The position numbers and the translations under genes were made by a program. A stretch of DNA of 64,000 nt, from the NCBI GenBank assembly GCA_947650365.1, contig OX393557.1:34060241-34124240 (forward strand), given 5' to 3'. The stretch comes from Chamaelirium japonicum. Its lineage: Eukaryota; Streptophyta; Magnoliopsida; Liliales; Melanthiaceae. The notes under the pieces are model-generated. The model worked only from the letters and a program-made list of their open reading frames with translations. It did no database searches and was not told the origin of the DNA. Position 1 is the first letter of the stretch; each line of letters opens with the position of its first letter. Shown here piece by piece: positions 57,480 through 64,000 of this stretch.

Positions 57480-58180
57480 ATTTACATTTTTAATTTTCAG
57501 GCACCCCTAATTCTCCACCCTCTCTATCCCTTCCCTTTCGGCCGCCGCCTCATCTTCCTCCTCTTCTTTGAAGGGTGGAAGGAGATGACAGCACCGGCAA
57601 GGGGATGAGTCAATGACAATGTGTCCACGGGCAATGAAATGTGTGGGGAGAAGGGTTTGGTTGCGTTGAGATTAAAACAGGGGTAATTTGGAGATAATTT
57701 TTTTATAAATTTTTGTTGAGTGCCATTAGTAAAAGGTTGGTGGGGATTGACGGACCCGCTATTCAGCCATAAGGGATGGAACGGAGACGAGGGAGGCTGA
57801 GTGCAATGCAGAATGTTACAAGTTTACAACAAACAATTACTCATGTTTTTCGCAGCCTAATGCAACGGACAGTTGTGACCGTTGTAACGTTCATATGTTA
57901 AAAAAAGTTTGGAACAATTGTTTGGCTAAATAGCATTTTACTGCACGGGCCGGGGACTCGCAGTCACATGGTAACGGTAGGATTTGGGAGGGCCGAAGGT
58001 CCTGCTCATGCCCAACTCGACCTACACACAACTTAACCCGTTTTGCCAGGAAAACCCATAGAAGCCCAATCTCTGTTTGCTCATTCGGGTTGCTCGGGCT
58101 GCCCAATTTGTAAAAAAAATGGACGGATTGGTTCGACGGGACACAATTAAAAATGTTTGCGAAACATATTTAGATGGAAA
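57480..58180. other. Intergenic sequence, no gene
   Basis: A short word array of CTCGGGTTG/CCCAAC type near 58010-58110, otherwise nothing recognised. Confidence 0.4.
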
Positions 58181-58191
58181 TATATATATAT

Positions 58192-58402
58192 GGGGAGGGA
58201 TACTCTCACTAATGGCCTCTTACTAATGGCCCTTACTAATAATCTGGACCGTTCAATCAAAATTGAGGGAGGGCTGAGATCAACCCTCCCTCTCTCTATC
58301 TCTTTCTCTCTCCATCAAACAACCCAGACCCCGACCCTCCCGACCCCGACCCCTCCGGCTCTGGCTCCGGCAGCCCCCGACCCCTCCTCCGGCAGCCCCC
58401 CG

Positions 58403-58436
<34 letters not shown>

Positions 58437-58929
58437 TTCCCCTCCAAGTCCGGCAGTCCCCCCGATCTCCCCGACCGGAGCCCCCCGCAGCCCCGGCCGC
58501 CGCTCCGCAGCCCCAACCGCCGCTCTGCGCCCCCCGCAGCCCCGGCAGTCGCTCCGCGCCCCACGCCGGCCAGCCGCTCCGCTCCGCGCCCTCCGCTCTG
58601 TTCCCCGCGCCGGTGCCGGAGGGGATCGGGCTGCCGGGGCCGAAGGGGGGTTGCTCGTCGCGCACTACGTCGCGCCGGTGCCGGAGGGGGGGTCGCCCGT
58701 CGCGCCCTGCGCCGCGTCGGTGCCGGAGGGAGGGTCGGGGGGCTGCCAGAGCCGGAGCCGGAGGGGTCGAGGTCGGGGTCGGGGAGGATCGGGGTCTGGG
58801 TTGTTTGATGGAGAGAGAGAAAGAGATAGAGAGAGGGAGGGTTGATCTCAGCCCTCCCTCAATTTTGATTGAACGGTCATGATTATTTGTAAGGGCCATT
58901 AGTAAGAGGCCATTAGTGAGAGTATCCCT

Positions 58930-58931
<2 letters not shown>
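58192..58931. mobile_element. 740-bp foldback element inserted in (TA)n
   Basis: Arms of about 200 bp: 58192-58395 and 58730-58931 pair almost fully (GGGATACTCTCACTAATGGC versus GCCATTAGTGAGAGTATCCC; GAGGGAGGGCTGAGATCAAC versus GTTGATCTCAGCCCTCCCTC). It is flanked by TA tracts: 58181-58191 on the left and 58932-59019 on the right. The centre is very GC-rich with a 33-bp C run (58404-58436) and CCGGTGCCGGAGGGG repeats. Frames read from it are low-complexity. Confidence 0.88.
58404..58436. repeat. 33-bp poly(C) tract
   Basis: The longest homopolymer run in the window, near the middle of the TA-flanked foldback. Confidence 0.93.

Positions 58932-59019
<88 letters not shown>
58932..59019. repeat. 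(TA)n microsatellite
   Basis: About 88 bases of TA on the right of the 740-bp foldback. Confidence 0.97.
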
Positions 59020-59023
<4 letters not shown>

Positions 59024-59536
59024 TATTGCTCTGCACCACGGGAGAGAGACAAGCAAGGGGGTAAAATAAGAGCAGAGGGTATCAGCAGTGTTGGATTAAG
59101 GATTCTCTTTCTCTGTTGTGAATTTATGATTTATATATAGATTAACGGCTTAGTCGAGCACTCAAGCGGATGTGAGTGTGAGTCATATGACTGTGTATGA
59201 GCCACAAATCGTTGCACCAATGTAGTGCAATGAGATCAGAGTATGATCCACTCATCGTTGCACCACTGTAGTGCGATGAGATCAAATTAGTGGATCCACT
59301 GTAGTGATCAGATACAAGTATACCACTATACTTAGGCTCCTCGGGTTGTATAAGACCGGTGCCCAAATTCGTCCAAATTGAAATCGGTTTGATCTTTTTT
59401 GTCCAAACCCGTATAAGTTCTTAACCAGCTTTGCCCATACTTGTCGATTGTTTGGGTTCGGCGGGTTGACCAGCACAAATCCCACCCCTAGCGGGGTATG
59501 CCATCTCCATTCTCTAACTCCCACATCATTGCATAA
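59020..59536. other. Intergenic sequence with ~60-bp near-direct repeats
   Basis: Two near copies of GATCCACTCATCGTTGCACCA/GAGCCACAAATCGTTGCACCA with TGTAGTGC-ATGAGATCA at 59195-59290. No gene. Confidence 0.4.
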
Positions 59537-60017
59537 AGGGTGATGTTATTTGCATTAATAAAATTACTAGTTGCACCCAACTTAAATTGGAAAAAAAATC
59601 TGCTCGCTCTAGAACCTAAATTTGATATGCGACACCCATCATCTAATGTCATGCGCAGCTCAACCTCCCAGTGTATCCCAATGCCGCAGCGAAGCTTCTA
59701 CCACCGCCAAGGAGGAGGAGGAAGAGGTGGCAGCTTCGATAATCTACAACACCACCGAAAGGAGGCAACTTCGACGGTCTACACCAACACCGGAAGGAGG
59801 AGTTGGCCGCCTACATGGGAACAGACGGCAAAGGTAGTGACGATGGTTTGCACAAGCACCGGCGGTGGCGGCGAGCTGTACGGGCACCAAAGGCGGCGAT
59901 CGATGGCACTTGCTGGGATGGAGGTGGCGTATTTGAGATCGGAGATACAAGGGATATTTTCCAATTTTAAGTTGGGTGCTCCAAGTAATTTTATTAGTGC
60001 AAATAACTCTAGACCCT
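59537..60017. mobile_element. MITE-like element with ~58-bp inverted ends
   Basis: Left AGGGTGATGTTATTTGCA ... TTGCACCCAACTTAAATTGG and right CCAATTTTAAGTTGGGTGCT ... TGCAAATAACTCTAGACCCT are inverted. The first 20 bases resemble the ends of the element at 56488-57479, so the two are probably one family. Interior frames (CACCACC/GGAGGAGG-rich) are not supported as genes. Confidence 0.7.
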
Positions 60018-60161
60018 ATATAAATTGAGGCAATGCATGTTGGAAGTTTGGAACCCATGTACTTCCAACAATACCCACCTTCAAACGCATGCATTGTAAA
60101 TGAAGAACATCAATATTCTCAGCTAGTTGGTAATGATCCATCAGCTATTCTGCTAGTCATG

Positions 60162-60348
60162 GGGAAAATTTTTCAGCACATCCTTCGAACCATAGGACCG
60201 TGGGACCCACTGCTCTCAGGACTTATCAACACGCTCTGAGTGCTGGGGGCCACTACCCCCATATGCTGAGATCCACTACTCCATGTCCCTTGAATCGTAG
60301 TGGGCCCCGTAGTTTTATGGTCGGCAGGATGTGCAGAAAATTTTCCCC
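60162..60348. mobile_element. Short foldback MITE, 8-bp TSD with one mismatch
   Basis: Octamers TAGTCATG (60154-60161) and TAGTCTTG (60349-60356) flank inverted arms (GGGAAAATTTTTCAGCACAT / ATGTGCAGAAAATTTTCCCC). The arms pair through CATAGGACCGTGGG versus GGGCCCCGTAGTTTTATGG. Suggests a hAT-type insertion. Confidence 0.65.
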
Positions 60349-60949
60349 TAGTCTTGAGGTCTACAGTCAGAGTTCCATGGTGCAGCCAGATGAGGAAGAG
60401 GCTCATTTTGCTTGGTACTTCGGCTGGCCAAATGATCTGGGCCTCTTGCTACCGATCGAACTCCTTCGAAAGAAATAACTCATTTTATTGTTCTAAAAAT
60501 TAAATGTTGAGAGCATCTCCAACGGCCTCCCTAGCTCAAAGCTAAATGTGGTGAGTCATTTTTGCCACGTCAACATATTTGATGAGTGGGTTTTGCTCCT
60601 ACTCCAATGGCCTCCCTACCCACTCTCTACAATATAATAATTCCGAAATAAGTTGTCTCTTGAGCCAAAGTACAATAATTTCAATAACCATAATACCCAT
60701 TTTTTTTAATCATATTTATAAGCTAAATAAAATGATTTTTTGTCTAAAAAAATTATTTAAGATGCATTAAATAATAAATATAATTATTTAGTTATAGAAA
60801 TATAACTTGTTTTATAATATTATTGAATAAAGGGATATAAATTCAAGATTACAAATTGAAATTCAAAGTTACAATATAGAAGCTCAAAGATACTGGATTT
60901 TGAAAAGATAATTTACAATACTAGTACAACTCTAGGACAAACGTCATCT

Positions 60950-62114
60950 ATCTAGTATCTCTGTCCGAAGATGCATGTAGTACTACATAATCTCGGATGG
61001 CATATCCTTCAAGTCAAGCGTCATGATCCTCTCCTCCTCAGCCCTTCTCTTTTCTTCTACCTCGTGGTAGAATTTCTTCTCTGCGAGTCCGATCTTTGTC
61101 ACCTTCACTGTATTCCTCTCTTTGCCTCATGCGTCTTTCGCTGAAATCCGAGTCTGCTCTTGTGTGTTTTTCGATGCGATCCGAGCCTATTCTTGTACAT
61201 ACATCTTCTCAAGGCCAGGAGCTCCAGCTTCATGGAAGACCGCTTGTCCGAGTCATGAGTTGACCGTTCCAAGAGCTCGTACACCAATCTTGGTTCAACC
61301 AGTGTTGCTTTCCCTGCGCGCTTCAGTTGTTTCTTTTCAGCTTTCTTGCCTACTGGCCATTGTAGCTTGATCGGAGGAGCATCTTCTCCATGCTCATCGA
61401 CTCCTGGGTAGAGGGAGATAACTACATTAGAGATGAGGTGTTTTTGTCCTTCTTTACAACTCTTCTTTCTGTACCAATTTCTTTTGTTGCACATTCGTTC
61501 ACTTCTGTTGAAAGCAAAGTTCGTTCCAACAATGCTCAGATTGGACGAATTCACGTCGTTCACTGCGCAATACGCTTCTCAAGCATCTTGGATCTGCAAG
61601 AGTAAAAAACGATTTATAAAATAGATCGTGCAAAAAACTAAAGTTGTAAATTAAAATATAAGCAAACTCAAAGTACACTGTCCTGCCCGTTTATTCTGAA
61701 TTTATGTTTATAGACTTTTTGAACGTAGGCTGCAGCAAACTTGTTGATTGTCAAGTTGATAGTAGATCATCGATGTTGTTGCGTCAACAAGTTTTGAATA
61801 CGATTGGTATAAAAATTCTTATGTGTACCGTAGTAGTTGTGAACCCAATCCCAGAATTATGTTGATGTTTGATCCGTCCCCAACACCGCGTCTAGGCTCC
61901 TGTTGAGCCAAGCCAAGATGTGAAGCTTGTCCTCTTGAATGGTAAAGTTGTATTGGCGCGTGATCTTTGAATTCGTACAGTTAGCTTTTGCGGGTTGGGC
62001 AAACATCGAAGAAAACTCCAGCTCCGGTGTCACTTACGTCTCCGACACAAAAACCCCATAGATGTCATAGACCGGTTCGCTCGCCGCATAGCCCGAGAAA
62101 TCGTTTAAATCCAT
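60950..62114 (-). pseudogene. Harbinger ORF1 (Myb/NAM-associated-like) relic
   Basis: Minus-strand pieces in order: M-D-L-N-D-F-S-G-Y (about 62114), F-T-I-Q-E-D-K-L-H-I-L-A-W-L-N and V-L-G-T-D-Q (about 61870-61960), W-V-H-N-Y-Y-G-T-H-K-N-F, a stretch with S-T-I-N-L-T-I-N-K-F-A-A-A-Y, an open part 61563-61105 with W-P-V-G-K-K-A-E-K-K-Q, and D-M-P-S-E-I-M near 61000. This is the order of the Myb/trihelix-like then NAM-associated domain of PIF/Harbinger ORF1 proteins and their plant relatives. Several stops and frame changes break it. Confidence 0.65.
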
Positions 62115-62504
62115 GGGTTTGAGTTTGGGTTTGGACAAAGAGGAAGAACTAGGAGAGGTATGTAGAAATGGTGAAAAATGGGGAACATAGAGCTCATTTT
62201 ATACAAAATCTGGATCAGCCTATATCTTAATTCTTCCATAATTTTTGATATTTTTTTTAGGGTTCTTTTAGCACCCAACGACTAGTTTTCAAAGATTGTA
62301 GCCGTTGAGGGGCATAGTGGAAATTTTGCCATATCTTATAATTGTTTGGTGAGGAGGTTAGTTTTAACCAGCTCAAGAGCTGGAATCGGACGGCACATCT
62401 TGATTTGATCCAAGGGTTTATATCGCAGCAGACTAACTGGCGATCCACAAGCAAGCCAACAAAGGAGGCAAGCCTAGTCAATGCTTTTAAAATATGGTGA
62501 TATG

Positions 62505-62763
62505 CAGTGTTTTCAAAACCGGACCGGAAGGTGAACCGAAAAGGCATCCGTTCGGCCCAAATCGGTTCAAACTGGTGGTTCAACCGTTTGAACCGTATGA
62601 AAATATGTTTTTTAATATAGATATCTACTAAATTCTTCAATGGGAAGGTTTGATTCCTGGGTTAACATACAAACCGGTTTATTCAAAGACCGAACCAAAA
62701 CATGTTCCGGTTCCGGTCCAAACCGGTTGAACCGCCCGGTCCGGTTCGGTTTTCAAAACACTG
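62505..62763. mobile_element. hAT-type non-autonomous element, 8-bp TSD GTGATATG
   Basis: Ends CAGTGTTTTCAAAACCGG and CGGTTTTCAAAACACTG are inverted. Exact octamers GTGATATG at 62497-62504 and 62764-62771. 259 bp. Interior words are CCGGACCGG and GGTTCAAAC/AACCGGTTGAACC. It is nested in the Harbinger-type element, so it inserted later. Confidence 0.93.
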
Positions 62764-62847
62764 GTGATATGTCAGCGAGCCCATTGGAGGGCTTTTTGTT
62801 GTACTATGCCGGGTCAACGGTCTCAAACGATACCGTTGGAGATGCTC

Positions 62848-64000
62848 TAACATAAAAATCATGTTACCTTGATTTCTAAAAATTATTGCTAAGTTTTGAA
62901 AATATGGAAAAAAGCTTGTTCACCAAACTTGATTTATATAAAATTATCTAAATTTCATCCTTAAAAAATAAATCAAACCAAACAAGCTAAAAATCACTCA
63001 AATCATCGACTTTTTCCTTGCAAAAAAAGAATTTATCGAAAATAAAAGAAAAAGAAAGGATAGGAAAAGAAAAATTACTTTACTTGTTATTGTTTGGTTA
63101 CCCCGGAAAGAAAAAAAAAATTTATATCTTTTCCCATGTTTTTCTATGCTTTTGTAGAAAAAAAATTTATAGCCTTTTGACGGAAAATTAATTTCTACGG
63201 AAAAATTATCTATATAACATGGCACGTTGGTTTTGTGCTAGCTAGATAAAAGGAAAGCTGACTGGACAAAAATGAACTGAATATATCTAATCATTCGTTC
63301 AAAAATCAACGCACGATCTCTATTTCCCCGTCAACCAACTCCCTCCCCTTGGTTTCAAATCCCAACCTTTTTAAATTGCACTAAACCTCTAAAATCCCGA
63401 CCCATTTAAACTGCACTAAACCTAACCGTTCATCCCGTGATCGTTGCTCGCATCAATGACTATAAACTCGCCTGCTTAAATTTCGGCCGCCCCAAACCAT
63501 CGGGCCGATCTCGAGGAATCCGTTCAAATAGAGACAATTGTGATTGATCGATTATAAGGGGAGGGGGAGTTGGTCGCGCCGAAGGCGCCCGCTTCGTGCC
63601 AATCGGCACTGGCAAAGAAATGGGTGTCCCTATGAATGCCGGTGCTGTCGTCGAAAGTGTTTTGTTGCCGAAGACGTTCAAGTGTGTTGTCGCCGAGACG
63701 GCCCGCTGCAGTGCCGACAGGCACGGGGATGCACTAGTTTTCATACGGGGAGCACACTTTTCGATCAACCAAACACACAGTTTTGCATAAAAAAAACTAG
63801 TATTTTCTTTTTCTTTTCCTGTGTTTTACCGGCAATCAAACCCATCCTTAGAGGATAAGACTGATGTTGATGCCGACGCTGACGGTCAGAACTAATCTGC
63901 TCAATTTTTCTTGTATCCTTTCCCCAAGGAATCTATGCAGGTTCGATGTAGAAATCCATTATCCTTCCTTATCAATCCCCGGCAATTTCGGAGCACTTCT
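62848..64000. other. Intergenic sequence, no supported gene
   Basis: AT-rich to 63450. 63540-63790 is more GC-balanced and open in several frames on both strands, but none shows a recognised domain or splice context. Confidence 0.4.

Larger units (their letters stand above)
60511..62847 (-). mobile_element. PIF/Harbinger-type element with decayed ORF1
   Basis: Ends GAGCATCTCCAACGGC (60511) and CCGTTGGAGATGCTC (to 62847) are inverted; the right flank is TAA and the left flank is TGA, compatible with a mutated 3-bp duplication. The minus strand encodes pieces of a Myb/NAM-associated ORF1-type protein. No DDE transposase was found. A hAT element is inserted at 62505-62763. Confidence 0.7.

Noticed and set aside
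58157-58882. 241-codon Pro-rich open frame
   Set aside because: It runs across both arms and the poly(C) centre of a foldback element; the opposite strand is open as well.
63460-63858. Possible exon in the GC-balanced stretch at the window end
   Set aside because: Frames are open on both strands, but no domain, splice partner or start context could be recognised.

Overview
This is a gene-poor, repeat-rich stretch of a plant nuclear genome. All coding evidence is eukaryotic: GT-AG introns, plant-specific gene families, Copia/Gypsy/LINE remnants, plant MITEs, and a 5S-like Cassandra element. The strongly GC-biased third positions of the intronless UDP-glucose dehydrogenase gene and the closeness of the LRR gene to the rice IRL7 type suggest a monocot; the species cannot be named from the sequence.

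Four protein-coding genes can be supported, all on the minus strand. (1) 3112-14886: a two-exon gene for a U1/matrin-type zinc-finger protein, with a 10.7-kb phase-0 intron packed with transposons. (2) 22492-24605: a three-exon gene for an ELM2-like/SANT chromatin protein whose first two exons look like copies of one another. (3) 37555-49104: a nine-exon gene for a membrane-anchored plant intracellular Ras-group LRR protein (IRL7 type); all exon joins keep frame and give 261 residues. (4) 53309-54751: a complete single-exon UDP-glucose 6-dehydrogenase, with a 634-bp intron in its 5' leader and a TATA box at 55488.

The rest is mostly mobile DNA. 1-2.5 kb holds foldback elements embedded in (TA)n/(GA)n tracts; three of them share a palindromic core but carry different ends. 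4-11.7 kb (inside the zinc-finger intron) holds hAT-type elements with 8-bp target duplications, a Copia leader fragment and a LINE ORF1 remnant. 15.0-15.85 kb is a long inverted repeat abutting the zinc-finger gene's 5' end. 19.2-21.3 kb is an inverted-repeat element filled with a degenerate CT/TA-rich array. 24.8-26.1 kb is a Gypsy remnant. 31.27-36.38 kb is a decayed Copia element with both LTRs. 45.6-47.5 kb (LRR intron 1) is a Copia gag-protease remnant. 51.3-51.95 kb is a cluster of 345-bp-class TRIM elements in both orientations. 52.06-52.52 kb is another hAT element. 55.84-56.22 kb is a Cassandra TRIM with a 5S rRNA-derived LTR. 58.19-58.93 kb is a 740-bp foldback in (TA)n. 60.5-62.85 kb is a PIF/Harbinger-type element with a decayed ORF1 and a nested hAT element.

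The four genes have unrelated jobs (RNA binding, chromatin, signalling scaffold, cell-wall sugar supply) and do not form a cluster or pathway. The most unusual material is the set of microsatellite-flanked foldback elements and the set of hAT-like elements that share termini but each carry a different internal word array.
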